Made by a program: the position numbers and the translations under genes
Shown here: piece by piece, positions 36,259 through 45,645 of the stretch
Numbering within the stretch: the stretch's first letter is position 1
Layout of the letters: each line of letters opens with the position of its first letter
The notes under the pieces: generated by a model
Database searches by the model: none
The model's input: the letters and a program-made list of their open reading frames with translations, nothing else
Told to the model about the DNA's origin: nothing
Origin: Bacillota bacterium
GTDB taxonomy: Bacteria; Bacillota; Sulfobacillia; JACIYH01
Assembly: GCA_030019365.1 (NCBI GenBank)
Contig: JASEFA010000009.1
Span: 37,674 to 101,673 of the forward strand
Length of the DNA: 64,000 nucleotides
Direction: 5' to 3'

Positions 36259-36973
36259 GGCTCGCTCCCCCTTCTCCTGCGCTCGGCGTTTCGCCGCCCA
36301 CGCCAGCGGTCTTGCCACCGGTAGCGGCCGGACGACCCGCCGCCGCATCGGCCGGATCACCTGCGGGCGCATCGGCCGGGCCACCCACCGGCCCCGCCCC
36401 CCGCGGCTTCCCGGGGACGCGGACAGAGAGGTAGATGGCCCCCACCAGCGCCGCCAGCAACACCACCGAGGCCACCTCGAAGGGGATGGCGTAGGTGGTG
36501 AAGATCTGGCGGCCCAGCGGGGCCGTGGTGCTACCCAGGGGTGCCGCCTGGGCGGCCAGCCCCGCCCCCCGGTACACCGCACCCATGGCGGCCACGAATC
36601 CCAGCGCCGCCAGGGCGGCCAGCACACCCACCCATCCCCTCTCGGGCTCAGCCCGGCCACTACCCGAGCGACCGCCACGGGCGGTTTCCTCGGCGGAGTC
36701 CCGCCCGGCGCCACCGCCCTCGCCGCGCACTTCGGGCGGGGACGAGAGCATGATGGCGAATATGATCAGGGTGGTCACCGCACCCACGTAGATAAGCACC
36801 TGGGTGGCGGCCAGGAAGTCGGCCCCCAGCAGGAGGAATATCCCCGCCACGCCGGTGAAGCACAGGGCCAGGTACAGGGCCGCGTGCACGATGCGGGGGG
36901 TGGTGATCACCCGGAAGCCAGAGGCCAGGACGAGGATGCCCAGGAAAGCGAAGGCGATCATTTCCCAGTTCAA
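36245..36973 (-). CDS. nuoJ: NADH-quinone oxidoreductase subunit J
   Basis: 242-residue membrane subunit. The five-helix core is clear (RVITTPRIVHAALYLALCFTGVAGIFLLL; ATQVLIYVGAVTTLIIFAIML). A Gly/Glu/Arg-rich loop of about 35 residues follows helix 3, and the C-terminal ~50 residues after the last helix are Gly/Ala/Pro repeats (PADAPAGDPADAAAGRPA). Both are additions to the family. Start is TTG 36973 overlapping the nuoI stop, or an ATG four codons in. Confidence 0.93.
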   Translation of the reverse strand: MNWEMIAFAFLGILVLASGFRVITTPRIVHAALYLALCFTGVAGIFLLLGADFLAATQVLIYVGAVTTLIIFAIMLSSPPEVRGEGGGAGRDSAEETARGGRSGSGRAEPERGWVGVLAALAALGFVAAMGAVYRGAGLAAQAAPLGSTTAPLGRQIFTTYAIPFEVASVVLLAALVGAIYLSVRVPGKPRGAGPVGGPADAPAGDPADAAAGRPAATGGKTAGVGGETPSAGEGGASRGTR

Positions 36974-37524
36974 CTCACCTCAGCCCCCTTCCCGGCGTCC
37001 CCCTGCGCCGCGTCCGCCGCGCCGCCCTGCGCGGCAGCCCGGGCCTCCGCGGGGGAGAGCTTCTGGCCGACCATGATGCGCGAGTATGGCTGGGTGCACC
37101 CCAGCTCGGTCAGGGTGCCCAGGTCGTAGATCAGGCCGTCGGGGTCGTCCACGGCCGTCTCGAAACGGGTGCTCATCCCCAGGGCGGCGAAGGGACAGGC
37201 CTCCACACACAGGTTGCACTGCAGGCAGCGCCCCATGTTGAGGTTCCACGCCTTGGGGTACATCTTGCGATCCTCGCCCCGGGCGGACTCGATGGAGATG
37301 GCGTCCACGGGACAGGCGCGGGCGCAGGCCATGCAGGCCGTGCACTTGAGCTTGCCCGTCTCGTCGGAGAGGAGCACCGGGTGACCGCGGAAGAGGGGCG
37401 AGGTGCGGGGCCGCTGATCGGGATACTGGACGGTCACCGGGGGCGAGAAGAACTCCCGGATGGTCACGCCCAGGCCCTTGAACATGCTGCGGGCAGCCTT
37501 CCAGGTATCGAGCAGCAGTTCCAT
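36970..37524 (-). CDS. nuoI: NADH-quinone oxidoreductase subunit I, 2x[4Fe-4S]
   Basis: 184-residue ferredoxin-like subunit carrying clusters N6a and N6b between the peripheral arm and quinone site. Both Cys blocks are complete: CTACMACARACPVD (about 76-89) and CLQCNLCVEACPF (about 117-129). The Ala/Gly-rich C-terminus is a local addition. ATG 37524 is chosen because it gives the usual amphipathic N-terminus (MELLLDTWKAARSMFKGLGV); it begins four bases after the nuoH stop. Confidence 0.95.
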   Translation of the reverse strand: MELLLDTWKAARSMFKGLGVTIREFFSPPVTVQYPDQRPRTSPLFRGHPVLLSDETGKLKCTACMACARACPVDAISIESARGEDRKMYPKAWNLNMGRCLQCNLCVEACPFAALGMSTRFETAVDDPDGLIYDLGTLTELGCTQPYSRIMVGQKLSPAEARAAAQGGAADAAQGDAGKGAEVS

Positions 37525-37528
37525 GGCC

Positions 37529-38536
37529 CTACCCCCAGAGAGCCAGGCCGATGCCGGTGAGGACAATGTTCAGCAGGGCCACCGGCAGCAGGAACTTCCA
37601 GCCCAGCTCCATCATGTGGTCGATGCGGATGCGGGGGAAAGTCCAGCGCACCCACATGAAGAAGAAGATGAAGAAGTACAGCTTGGCCAGGAACCACCAG
37701 GGTCCCGAGGCGAAGGGGCCCAGCCAGCCGCCCAGGAAGCAGGTCGCCGCAATGGCGGAGATGGCCATCAGGCTGGCGTACTCGGCCACGAAGAACATGG
37801 CCCAGCGCATGCCGCTGTACTCCACCTGGTATCCGGCCACCAGTTCCTGCTCGGCTTCGGCCAGGTCGAAGGGGGTGCGATTCAGTTCCGCTGCCGCCGC
37901 CACCAGGAACACCAGGAACCCGATGGGCTGCAGCAGGACGAACCAGGCCCGCTGCTGGGCGTGCACGATATCCACCAGGCTCAGAGACCCGGCCACCATG
38001 GCGACCCCCACCAGGGAGAGGGCCAGGGGCACCTCGTACCCCAGCAGCATGGCCACCGCCCGCATGGCCCCCAGGGTGGACCACTTGTTCCCCGAACCCC
38101 ATCCGGCCATAAAGAGGGACAGCATGGTGAAGGAGCCCAGGGCCACCAGGTAGAGGATGCCGATGTTGAGGTCGCGCGACACCCATCCCTGGCCGAAGGG
38201 GATCACCACGAACAGGGCCACTGCCGGCACCATGATCACCATGGGCGCCAGCAGGAACAGCCAGCGGTCGGCCCGGGCGGGGATGATATCTTCCTTGGCC
38301 AGCAACTTCACCACATCGGGGATGCTCTGCAGCCAACCCTCCGGCCTGCCCACGTACATGGGACCCTTGCGGCGCTGGAAGCGGCCGCACACCTTGCGCT
38401 CCAGCCAGATGAGCATGATCTCGTTGCCAAACACGAAGGCCAGCACCAGCAGCACCTTGATGAGGGCCGACACCAGGGGCGACCAGAACCCGGGCAACGA
38501 CCCCACCAGGGCATTGAGGGAGGAAACGATGCTCAC
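37529..38536 (-). CDS. nuoH: NADH-quinone oxidoreductase subunit H
   Basis: 335-residue, eight-helix subunit forming the quinone chamber. Signature blocks: [79 protein letters not shown] (loop facing the quinone). GTG 38536 overlaps the nuoCD stop (GTGA) with GGGGAGG upstream; upstream frames inside nuoCD are spurious. Confidence 0.96.
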   Translation of the reverse strand: MSIVSSLNALVGSLPGFWSPLVSALIKVLLVLAFVFGNEIMLIWLERKVCGRFQRRKGPMYVGRPEGWLQSIPDVVKLLAKEDIIPARADRWLFLLAPMVIMVPAVALFVVIPFGQGWVSRDLNIGILYLVALGSFTMLSLFMAGWGSGNKWSTLGAMRAVAMLLGYEVPLALSLVGVAMVAGSLSLVDIVHAQQRAWFVLLQPIGFLVFLVAAAAELNRTPFDLAEAEQELVAGYQVEYSGMRWAMFFVAEYASLMAISAIAATCFLGGWLGPFASGPWWFLAKLYFFIFFFMWVRWTFPRIRIDHMMELGWKFLLPVALLNIVLTGIGLALWG

Positions 38537-40404
38537 CGGTCCACCTCCCCCAGCACGATGTCGGTGGAACCAACTATGGCCACCAGGTCGGCCACCTTGT
38601 ATCCCCGCGCCATGAGGTCCAGGGGCTGCAGGTTGGAAAAGCACGGCCCTCGCCACTTGATACGCCAGGGCTTGGGGGAGCCGTCCGACACCAGATAGCA
38701 CCCCACCTCGCCCCGGGGCCCCTCCACCCGGCCGTACACCTCGGCGCCGGCAGGGGGCTTGAGGGCGCGGGGCACCTTCCCCACCATCTCCCCCTCCGGT
38801 ATGGAGGCCATGGCCTGACGCACGATGCGGATGCTCTCCTCGATCTCCCGCATGCGCACGATGCAGCGGTCGTAGAGGTCACCGGCCTCGCCCAGGGGGA
38901 TGCCGAAGGAGAAGCGCGGGTACACGGAGTAGGGCTCACTCCGGCGCAGGTCCCAGTCCACCCCGCACGCCCGCAGCATGGGTCCTGCAACGCCATAGGC
39001 GGTGGCGTCCTCCGCCGAGATGGCCCCGATGCCCTTGGTACGGCTGAGGAAGATGGCGTTGCCGATGAGGAGGTCGTAGTACTCCTTCAGCTTCTCCTCC
39101 TGCACCCGGAGGTAGCGCTCCACCTCGTCGAACCAGCCCGGGGGCACGTCGTTGCGCACCCCGCCCAGGCGCAGGTACCCGTACAGCAGACGGGCACCCG
39201 AGAGGCTCTCGAACAGGTCGTAAAGCATCTCCCGCTCCCGGAAGGCGTAGATGAACGGGGTGGTCGCACCCATATCCAGGGAGAAGGTGCCGAACCAGAT
39301 GAGGTGGCTGCATATGCGCTGCAGTTCGGCGGTGATCACCCGCAGGTACTCGGCCCGCTCGGGCACCTCGATCCCCAGCAGGGCCTCGGCTGCCCGGCAG
39401 TAGGCCCACTCGTTGGTGATGGCGCCCAGGTAGTCGTTGCGGTCGCAGAAGGGGACGATCTGGGCGTAGTTCCAGCCCTCACAAATCTTCTCGAAGCAAC
39501 GGTGCAGGTACCCGATGACCGGGTCCACGCTCCGCACCACTTCGCCGTCGAACCGGGCCGCCACCCTGAGCACCCCGTGCGTGCTGGGGTGCTGCGGTCC
39601 CATGTTGACTTCCAGCACCTCCGGCTCCGCCTCGCCGGCGCCCGGCACCGCTACCTCCTCCCGGCCCTGGGGCCGGCTGCCATTGCCGCCAGAACCCGCA
39701 GCCACACCTTGGCTCGACGGCGCAGGTACCGCGAAGGCCGGGGCGTCACCACCGCGTGGGGGGTTGTCTGCGGAGGGGGGAATGCCGCCGGCAGCGGCGG
39801 TGCTGCTCCAGGGGGCGAGCAGCGCGGGTCGATCTGCCGGGCCCACCCGCTCGCGGGGCGGCCGCGGGTCGGCGAAGTCCTTGCGCAAAGGATGTCCGGG
39901 GTACCCCTCCCAGAGCAGGATGCGCCGGTGGTCGGGGTGCCCCTGGAACCGGATGCCGAACATGTCCCAGGCTTCCCGCTCGTGCCAGTTGGCCCCGGGC
40001 CAGACCCCGCACAGGCTGGCCACCTCCGGTGCCTCCCGGGGGAGCAAGGTCCTCATCACCACGGAGACTTTCCTGGCCAGGGAACGAAGGTATGCTACCA
40101 GGGTCATCGAGTCCTTGCCATCGACCGCAGTAAGGAAGGAGAAAAAACGGGCGTCCACGGCGGGGTCGTCCCGCAGCGCGCGGGCCGCTTCCACCCAGCG
40201 CTCCCGCGGCACCTCCAGGACCAGATCGGGGCCGGAAACCTTCACTTCCAGCCCCAGTGCCGCGGTCAGGCGGCCGGCCAGATCCTCGCCACCCGCCGGC
40301 GCGCTCAGGTCCAGGCCGGCTGCGCTCTCTCGAGCGCCCAGCCCTGCGTTGGCTGCACTTTCCCGAACGCCCAGTTCCGCGTTAATGCCACCCTGCTCGG
40401 ACAA
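38533..40404 (-). CDS. nuoCD: Fused NADH-quinone oxidoreductase subunits C and D
   Basis: 623 residues joining NuoC (about 45-200; [44 protein letters not shown]) to NuoD (about 267-623; [59 protein letters not shown]) through a ~65-residue Pro/Gly/Ala linker. NuoD is the quinone-site subunit related to NiFe-hydrogenase large subunit, here without metal-binding Cys pairs. The N-terminal ~40 residues contain two near copies of a GxRESAA segment. TTG 40404 is assumed as start; it follows the nuoB stop by one base. CD fusion is known in Enterobacteria, but the linker here is distinct. Confidence 0.93.
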   Translation of the reverse strand: MSEQGGINAELGVRESAANAGLGARESAAGLDLSAPAGGEDLAGRLTAALGLEVKVSGPDLVLEVPRERWVEAARALRDDPAVDARFFSFLTAVDGKDSMTLVAYLRSLARKVSVVMRTLLPREAPEVASLCGVWPGANWHEREAWDMFGIRFQGHPDHRRILLWEGYPGHPLRKDFADPRPPRERVGPADRPALLAPWSSTAAAGGIPPSADNPPRGGDAPAFAVPAPSSQGVAAGSGGNGSRPQGREEVAVPGAGEAEPEVLEVNMGPQHPSTHGVLRVAARFDGEVVRSVDPVIGYLHRCFEKICEGWNYAQIVPFCDRNDYLGAITNEWAYCRAAEALLGIEVPERAEYLRVITAELQRICSHLIWFGTFSLDMGATTPFIYAFREREMLYDLFESLSGARLLYGYLRLGGVRNDVPPGWFDEVERYLRVQEEKLKEYYDLLIGNAIFLSRTKGIGAISAEDATAYGVAGPMLRACGVDWDLRRSEPYSVYPRFSFGIPLGEAGDLYDRCIVRMREIEESIRIVRQAMASIPEGEMVGKVPRALKPPAGAEVYGRVEGPRGEVGCYLVSDGSPKPWRIKWRGPCFSNLQPLDLMARGYKVADLVAIVGSTDIVLGEVDR

Positions 40405-40405
40405 G

Positions 40406-40927
40406 TCACACCACCTTCCCCGCCCGGGCCTTCTCGAGCAGCCGGGGGTCGGGAGGCAGCCCGTCCCGCAGCACCTTGGCCCGAAGTTGCAGGAGACCGT
40501 AGAGCACCGCTTCCGGACGGGGCGGGCATCCGGGCACGTAGATGTCCACGGGGACGATCTTGTCCACGCCGGGGACCACGTTGTATCCGTTGCGATAAGG
40601 ACCGCCGTAACATGCGCACGCCCCCACCGCCACCACCCAGCGGGGCTCCGCCATCTGGTCGTAGAGGGCGCGCACCCGCGGGGCCATCTTCTCGGTCACC
40701 GTGCCCGCGACGAACATGAGGTCAGCCTGCCGCGGCGAGGCCCGGAAGAACATGCCCAGGCGGTCCAGATCGTGCCGGGCCGCCCCGGCCGCCATGGGGG
40801 TTTCGATGGCGCAGCAGGCCAGCCCGAACAGGAGGTACCACAGGGAGTTCTTGCGGCTCCAGTTGAGGACCCGCTTCACACTGGTGGTGATGACGCCGGG
40901 GAGATGCTCGCTTTCCGCTATACCCAT
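40406..40927 (-). CDS. nuoB: NADH-quinone oxidoreductase subunit B, cluster N2
   Basis: 173-residue subunit binding the terminal [4Fe-4S] cluster N2. Ligands: tandem Cys in FGLACCAIE (about 37-38), GACACYGG (about 103) and PGCPPRPE (about 132). Overlaps nuoA by 10 bases. N-terminal helix and length are normal. Confidence 0.96.
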   Translation of the reverse strand: MGIAESEHLPGVITTSVKRVLNWSRKNSLWYLLFGLACCAIETPMAAGAARHDLDRLGMFFRASPRQADLMFVAGTVTEKMAPRVRALYDQMAEPRWVVAVGACACYGGPYRNGYNVVPGVDKIVPVDIYVPGCPPRPEAVLYGLLQLRAKVLRDGLPPDPRLLEKARAGKVV

Positions 40928-41271
40928 TCCAGCACCCCCTTGCGCCAGGCATACACCAGGCCGATCACCAGCACCGCTATGAACACCACCATCTCCACCA
41001 GGCCGGCCACCCCCAGGTGCCTGACCATGACCGCCCAGGGGTACATGAATACGGTTTCAATGTCGAACACCAGGAACAGCAGGCCGAACAGGTAGTAACG
41101 TGCGTGGTACCGGATCTGCGCGCTGCCGACGGACGGTTCGCCGCACTCGTACGTTACCAGCTTTTCCGCATAAGGATGGTGGGGCCGCAGCAGCTTCCCC
41201 ACCAGCATGGTAACGGGCACAAAAAGAAAGCCGGCGGCGACGAAGATGACTACTTCCAGGAAACTGTCCAC
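40918..41271 (-). CDS. nuoA: NADH-quinone oxidoreductase subunit A
   Basis: 117-residue, three-helix subunit of complex I and first gene of the operon. Characteristic [40 protein letters not shown] (about 46-87), with the quinone-loop Cys. GTG 41271 has GAGGGGG a few bases upstream and is preferred; TTG 41292 would add seven residues. Confidence 0.95.
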   Translation of the reverse strand: MDSFLEVVIFVAAGFLFVPVTMLVGKLLRPHHPYAEKLVTYECGEPSVGSAQIRYHARYYLFGLLFLVFDIETVFMYPWAVMVRHLGVAGLVEMVVFIAVLVIGLVYAWRKGVLEWV

Positions 41272-41347
41272 CTGCCCCCTCACCCCCAACAATGCCGCAA
41301 CCTTCCTGCAATAGGGCCGTTAGGGTTAAGCAACATCCAAAGGCAAG

Positions 41348-41375
41348 CTTACACCGTGGCAACCCCATATGTCAA
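41348..41375 (-). promoter_or_regulatory. nuo operon promoter
   Basis: Minus strand: perfect TTGACA (41370-41375), 16-base spacer, TGTAAG (41348-41353, 4 of 6). Leader to nuoA is about 70 bases. It is the only good promoter between nuoA and the upstream hydrolase gene. Confidence 0.6.
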
Positions 41376-41383
41376 CAAAGAAG

Positions 41384-41397
41384 TGTGCAATTTCACA
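41384..41397 (-). promoter_or_regulatory. CRP/FNR-like palindrome upstream of the nuo promoter
   Basis: TGTGAAATTGCACA on the minus strand, symmetric at 12 of 14 positions with TGTG...CACA arms. Centre about 49 bases upstream of the predicted transcription start, a usual position for an activator of the CRP/FNR family. The regulator is not encoded in this window. Confidence 0.5.
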
Positions 41398-41465
41398 TGC
41401 CCTGGTCCCGGCCGGGGGATGGCCCCGGGCCGGGGTGAGCCGGGGGCCGGGCGCGGCCTCCCGCC

Positions 41466-42536
41466 TCAGGAAGAACGCCCGGCCGTGACCGGAACCCACG
41501 TCCTGTCCCTCTCTTCGTAAGCATCCATCTCTTCGGTCATGAACACGTAGGTGGCGCGGGCACGGTTGGAGAACGCCGCGTGGTTCCCCTCCCGGTCCAT
41601 GGCCACCACGCTCACCGTGCTGAAGTAGCGGTCGACCAGGTAGCCCAGCTCCTCCATGGCACGCTTCCCGGCCTCGTGGAGGGTGAATCCCTCCCGGAGG
41701 TGACGTACCAGGCTGTAAGCGGTGCAGGACCGGATGGTCATCTCCCCCCGCCCGGTGCAGGCGGCAGCGCCGTACCGGTTGTCGGCGTAAAGGCCCGCAC
41801 CCACCACCGGGCTGTCGCCCAGCCGGCCGGGATACTTCCACGCCCACCCGCTGGTGGAAGTAGCCGCCGCCAGGTCTCCCGCGCGGTCGCGGGCCAGAAA
41901 ATTCACTGTTCCCGGGGAAGCCGGTTCGCCCGCCCGGCCCGGGGCATCCCGGTCGGCACCCGCCGCCCGGCCCGGGGCATGCTCGCGGGATACGGCCGAC
42001 CCCGGACCCCGCTGGTGGACGCCACCGTACGCGGTGCACACCTTCTCGGGGTCCATGGCCCACTCCACGTACTGCCGGATTTTCTGCAGGTAGGGAAGCC
42101 GCGAGGGGTCCGGCACTTCTCCCTCGTCCCGCAGCATGCGCAGCCACACCTCACGCGCCTCCGCGGTGAGTAGCTCGCTGGGGCTGAACCCCATCTCCCG
42201 GGCGAACCTCTCCGCCCCCTCACCCACCAGGAAGACGTGGGGCAGTTCCTCCATCACCCGCCGGGCTATGGAGACGGGATGGAAGAAATCCTTCACCGCC
42301 CCCACCGCCCCGGCGGCCAGGGTGCGCCCGTCCATAATGGCCGCGTCGAGCTCCACCACGCCCAGGAGGTTGGGCAGGCCACCGTAACCCACCGTGTGGT
42401 CGTCGGGGTTCGCTTCCACTGCCCGCACCCCCGCCTCCACCGCATCCAGGGCCGAACCCGCCTGCCGCAATACCTCCACCGCCCGGGCAATTCCCACCCG
42501 CCCGTTGGCGGATGCCACCACCACTCCTGGCCCCAT
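41466..42536 (-). CDS. Aspartylglucosaminidase/isoaspartyl-peptidase-type Ntn hydrolase
   Basis: 356-residue member of the type-2 asparaginase family, which self-cleaves to expose an N-terminal Thr. The predicted nucleophile is T210 in PGTVNFLARDRAGDLAAATS; the usual HDT preceding it is PGT here. Other family stretches are present (GWAWKYPGRLGDSPVVGAGLYADNRYGAAACTG, TAYSLVRHLREGF). The region just before the cleavage site carries a repeated HAPGRAAGADRDAPGRAGEP insertion built from a direct DNA repeat. ATG 42536 has AAGGAG upstream. Could hydrolyse GlcNAc-Asn, isoaspartyl peptides or another amide. Followed on the same strand by the nuo operon, preceded by an amidohydrolase. Confidence 0.82.
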   Translation of the reverse strand: MGPGVVVASANGRVGIARAVEVLRQAGSALDAVEAGVRAVEANPDDHTVGYGGLPNLLGVVELDAAIMDGRTLAAGAVGAVKDFFHPVSIARRVMEELPHVFLVGEGAERFAREMGFSPSELLTAEAREVWLRMLRDEGEVPDPSRLPYLQKIRQYVEWAMDPEKVCTAYGGVHQRGPGSAVSREHAPGRAAGADRDAPGRAGEPASPGTVNFLARDRAGDLAAATSTSGWAWKYPGRLGDSPVVGAGLYADNRYGAAACTGRGEMTIRSCTAYSLVRHLREGFTLHEAGKRAMEELGYLVDRYFSTVSVVAMDREGNHAAFSNRARATYVFMTEEMDAYEERDRTWVPVTAGRSS

Positions 42537-42684
42537 CCCCCGCTCCTTCCCTTGCTCCTTCCTCTCCACGCACCTGACCTTCACCGGGGTCCGCCACCCC
42601 GCCCGGCCCGCCGTCAGCACGGGCAGGATCGTCCGCTCCGGTCAGGCGGACCTCCGCGCGCTCGGTTCCGCGCCGTGCCGACCG

Positions 42685-43887
42685 TCAGCAGGGGCAGGGT
42701 CCGGTGTGGCCCGAGACCAGGTCGGCCGGCCTCTCGTACACCACCCTGCCGTCGATGAGCACCTTCTCGACCTGGGTGAACGTGCAGAAGGGGTGCCCGT
42801 TGAAGATGGCGATGTCCGCGTCCTTGCCCGGCTCCAGACTGCCCAGCCGATCGGCCACTCCCAGGATTTCGGCGGGATTGATGGTGACCGCGCGGAACGC
42901 GTCCTCCTCGGGCATCCCGTACCGCACCGCCAGGCCCGTCTGCACCGGTAGCCAGCGGGTGGAAGAGGCCGAATCCACCTGGATGGCCACCTTGACCCCC
43001 GCTTTCGCCAGGATTCCCACGTTCTTCATGGTCACCTCGTTCAGTTCCATCTTGCTCCTGCTCATGAGCAGGGGTCCCACCACGCAGGGAATACCCTTCT
43101 CGGCCAGGACGTCGGCGATCTTGTACCCCTCCGTGGCGTGCTCGAGGGAGAAGAGGAGGCCGAACTCCTCGGCTATGCGGATGGCGGTCATCATGTCGTC
43201 CGCGCGGTGGCAGTGGATGCGTACTCTGATCTCCCGGCGCAAGGCGCGGGCGACGGTCTCCCAGCGCAGGTCCCGCTCCGGGGGAGCAGCATCCTCTTTC
43301 CTGGAAGCCTGCTCCAGCTTGCGCATGTAGTTCTGGGCGGAAACCAGGGCCTCCCGCATGACCGCCGCATTCCCCATCCGCGTGGAGGGAACCTGCTTCT
43401 TGCCCTCGCCGTACACCCGCTTGGGATTTTCCCCCAGGGCCATCTTGAGGGCCTCGGTGCCCGGGATCGCCATCTCCTCCACCGTACGGCCCGCCAGCTT
43501 GACGGCCAGCCCCAGGCCCCCGATGACGTTCCCGCTACCGGGCCCGGTGAACACCGCAGTGACTCCGGCCGCCACTACATCCGCAAAGGAAGGATCGGCG
43601 GGGTTAATGGCGTCGATGGCCCGCATGTGGGGGGTGATCGGGTTGGTCATCTCGTTGCCGTCCTGATGGGCCCACACGTGAGGCTCCCCGAACAGGCCTA
43701 TGTGGCTGTGCGCGTCGATGAAACCGGGTGTTACCCAGCAGCCGCGCGCGTCAATCACTTCCGCTTCGGGCGGAACGGGGATGTCTTTGCCGACAGCCTT
43801 GATCTTGCCCCCGTCCACGAGCACGACGCCCCCGTCGATGGTGCCAAGGGTGATGGTGAGCACCTTACCGCCAACGATGGCTTTCAT
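42685..43887 (-). CDS. Amidohydrolase (imidazolonepropionase-like)
   Basis: 400-residue metal-dependent amidohydrolase. Composite N-terminal beta domain (MKAIVGGKVLTITLGTIDGG), metal-binding GFIDAHSHIG (about 57-66), further ligands in VRIHCHRADD and SLEHATEGYKIAD, and NPAEILGVADRLGSLEPGKDADIAIFNG near the end. ATG 43887 has GGGGGAG six bases upstream. Substrate unknown; dipeptide or cyclic amide hydrolysis is typical. Just upstream, in transcription order, of the Ntn hydrolase, so the pair may recycle modified peptides or Asn-glycans. Confidence 0.85.
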   Translation of the reverse strand: MKAIVGGKVLTITLGTIDGGVVLVDGGKIKAVGKDIPVPPEAEVIDARGCWVTPGFIDAHSHIGLFGEPHVWAHQDGNEMTNPITPHMRAIDAINPADPSFADVVAAGVTAVFTGPGSGNVIGGLGLAVKLAGRTVEEMAIPGTEALKMALGENPKRVYGEGKKQVPSTRMGNAAVMREALVSAQNYMRKLEQASRKEDAAPPERDLRWETVARALRREIRVRIHCHRADDMMTAIRIAEEFGLLFSLEHATEGYKIADVLAEKGIPCVVGPLLMSRSKMELNEVTMKNVGILAKAGVKVAIQVDSASSTRWLPVQTGLAVRYGMPEEDAFRAVTINPAEILGVADRLGSLEPGKDADIAIFNGHPFCTFTQVEKVLIDGRVVYERPADLVSGHTGPCPC

Positions 43888-44032
43888 CAGCAACTCCCCC
43901 CGAGACGCTTTTCGCCCGCGCCGGGACGCGGGACCGGGTAAGACTTCGGCACCCGAAGCAAAGCTCCTTCCCCGGCCACGCTGCCCCGGCGCCGGCGGGC
44001 CGCCGGGACCGCTCGCCGGCGGGCCGCCGGGG

Positions 44033-44749
44033 TCATAGCAGGGTGATCAGGTCGGCGAGTGCCCCGCGCAGGTCGGGACGGTAGTGCGGCTCGCCCTTGT
44101 CCCTCAGGTAAGGACCCTCTACCAGGAAAGTCCTGATCCCCAGGAGAGAGGCAGCCAGGTCCTCCTGCACATCGTTGCCCACCATCAGACATTCCTCCGG
44201 GCGGGCACCCACGAGATCGAGGATCTCCCTATAGTACTCGGGGTGGGGCTTGCACGCATGCATGTCCTCGTAAGCCGTCACCAGGGCGAAGGGGAAGTCG
44301 TCGATCCGCCCCCAGCGCATGCGCTCGCGGATGGCCACCCGGGGGAAGAGAGGGTTGGTGGCCAGCACGAGGGTGTACCCCTTCGCCACCGCGTGCTCGA
44401 GCACGCGCCGGGCCTCGGGCAGCGCGGCGGCCAGGTAGCCCAGGGACGGGAACTCGTCCCGGTAGAAGGCGGTGAACAGAGGGTCGAGCTTTTCCCGGGC
44501 AATGCTCACCCGGGGAAGGAAGTCACTCCAGAAGGCCTCTTCGTTGGAACGGGAAAGGTCGCGGTCGGAAATCATGGTCCAGGTGGAAGCCAGGATGGCA
44601 TCCACCAGGTCGGAAGCCGGCAGGAGACCGTCGAACCGCCGCGCCAGGGCCCCGAAATAGATGGGAACGAAAGCGTCTATGTCCAGTCCCAGCAGGGTGC
44701 CGTCCAGGTCGAACAGGAGCACCCCCACGCCGCGCAAGTCCACATCCAT
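44033..44749 (-). CDS. HAD-superfamily hydrolase
   Basis: 238-residue phosphatase-like protein. Motif I LLFDLDGTLLG (nucleophile Asp), motif II TLVLATNP, motif III Lys in HACKPHPEYYREIL, motif IV CLMVGNDVQEDLAASLLGI. A helical cap lies between motifs I and II. Substrate unknown. ATG 44749 is chosen over 44779 because it begins near motif I as in the family and follows a run of G. Confidence 0.87.
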   Translation of the reverse strand: MDVDLRGVGVLLFDLDGTLLGLDIDAFVPIYFGALARRFDGLLPASDLVDAILASTWTMISDRDLSRSNEEAFWSDFLPRVSIAREKLDPLFTAFYRDEFPSLGYLAAALPEARRVLEHAVAKGYTLVLATNPLFPRVAIRERMRWGRIDDFPFALVTAYEDMHACKPHPEYYREILDLVGARPEECLMVGNDVQEDLAASLLGIRTFLVEGPYLRDKGEPHYRPDLRGALADLITLL

Positions 44750-44804
44750 CCCCCCAGCGTTGCCTCTTCGGGCCGCCATCGCCCGCTTCCGGGCCGCATG
44801 CCCC

Positions 44805-45155
44805 CTACCACAACCGGATGCAGATCTCCACGTCGCCGGGCTGCAACTCGAGCAGAGTACGCTTACCGCTCCGGCGCACGTCGGTCCACACGCGCCACAG
44901 CCCGTCCAGGCCCGATCCCAGCAGCCGGGTGCCGTTGGCCCCGACCTTCCTCCTGCTCACCGCCTCCAGCACGCGTGCCAGGGGCCGCCCCGCCAGGCGC
45001 CCCCCCAGGTGCAGGAACACGCCGCCGCCCAGGTGCAAGAGATCCAGCCACGATCTGATCAAATCGTCCACCACGGCGAGGGTGACGGGGATCAGGAAGC
45101 GCCGCCCGCCCGGCCGGCCGACGCGGATCAGCAGCAAATGGTTGCGCGGCCACAC
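44805..45155 (-). CDS. Conserved hypothetical protein
   Basis: 116 residues. An N-terminal beta hairpin (NHLLLIRVGRPGGRRFLIPVTL) is followed by a helical region and ends in LLELQPGDVEICIRLW, which resembles a loosely conserved family of small Bacillota proteins with the same ends. No function is known to me. GTG 45155 follows GAGGTGAGG. Predicted promoter immediately upstream. Confidence 0.6.
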   Translation of the reverse strand: MWPRNHLLLIRVGRPGGRRFLIPVTLAVVDDLIRSWLDLLHLGGGVFLHLGGRLAGRPLARVLEAVSRRKVGANGTRLLGSGLDGLWRVWTDVRRSGKRTLLELQPGDVEICIRLW

Positions 45156-45176
45156 CGTGTCCTCACCTCATCTGGC

Positions 45177-45205
45177 ATGGTAGCAGTCCGGCCGCGCCCG
45201 GTCAA
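45177..45205 (-). promoter_or_regulatory. Candidate promoter of the 44805-45155 gene
   Basis: Minus strand: TTGACC (45200-45205), 17-base spacer, TACCAT (45177-45182). Leader would be about 15 bases. Confidence 0.45.
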
Positions 45206-45354
45206 CCTCTTGCGCCCGATCATGCGACCGATCACCTTTGCAATCCGGTCAACCTTTCTGCTCGCCCACTTCAGGCCCGCGCTCCCCGCGCAACCGCGCG
45301 CAGGCCCGCTGCTCGATCACGCATCCTGCTCTATCAGGCATACCGCTCTTGCTG

Positions 45355-45360
45355 TATAAT
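45355..45360 (+). promoter_or_regulatory. -10 box of the FMN riboswitch transcript
   Basis: Perfect TATAAT 15 bases before the riboswitch P1 stem. The -35 is poor (CTATCA at 18 bases). Confidence 0.55.
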
Positions 45361-45374
45361 GAGGCCAGGCGGTA

Positions 45375-45524
45375 GCCTTCGGGGCGGGGTGAGGGAAGAA
45401 ACCTTCCCAATTCCCAACCGGTGGTGATGCCCCTGCCGCCCGGCAGGGGACGAGCCCATCAGCCCCAGCGGTGGACTCCGGTGAGAATCCGGGGCCGACA
45501 GTAAAGTCTGAGTGGGAGAAGGCA
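45375..45524 (+). ncRNA. FMN riboswitch (RFN element)
   Basis: P1 stem is GCCTTC (45375-45380) paired with GAAGGC (45518-45523). In between are the conserved blocks of the RFN fold: GGGGCGGGGTGAGGG, CCCAACCGGTGGTGATGCCC, an extra GC-rich stem (CCCCTGCCGCCCGGCAGGGG), GAGCCCATCAGCCCC, and GTGAGAATCCGGGGCCGACAG followed by TAAAGTCTG. It senses FMN and represses the downstream gene. A terminator hairpin follows, so control is probably by transcription attenuation. Confidence 0.95.
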
Positions 45525-45572
45525 CGGGAACATCGGCGGCAAACAGTTGCACGCTGACCCGGATTCCCCCCG

Positions 45573-45600
45573 AAAGGCTCCCTCGGCCGAGGGAGCCTTT
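45573..45600 (+). terminator. Attenuator hairpin of the FMN riboswitch
   Basis: A perfect 28-base palindrome, AAAGGCTCCCTCGG and its complement, ending in TTT, between the aptamer and the start codon. Bound FMN would favour this stem. Confidence 0.8.
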
Positions 45601-45645
45601 CCGTCAGCAGCCCCGGGCTCCCCGCAAACCAAAGGGGGGTTCTGG

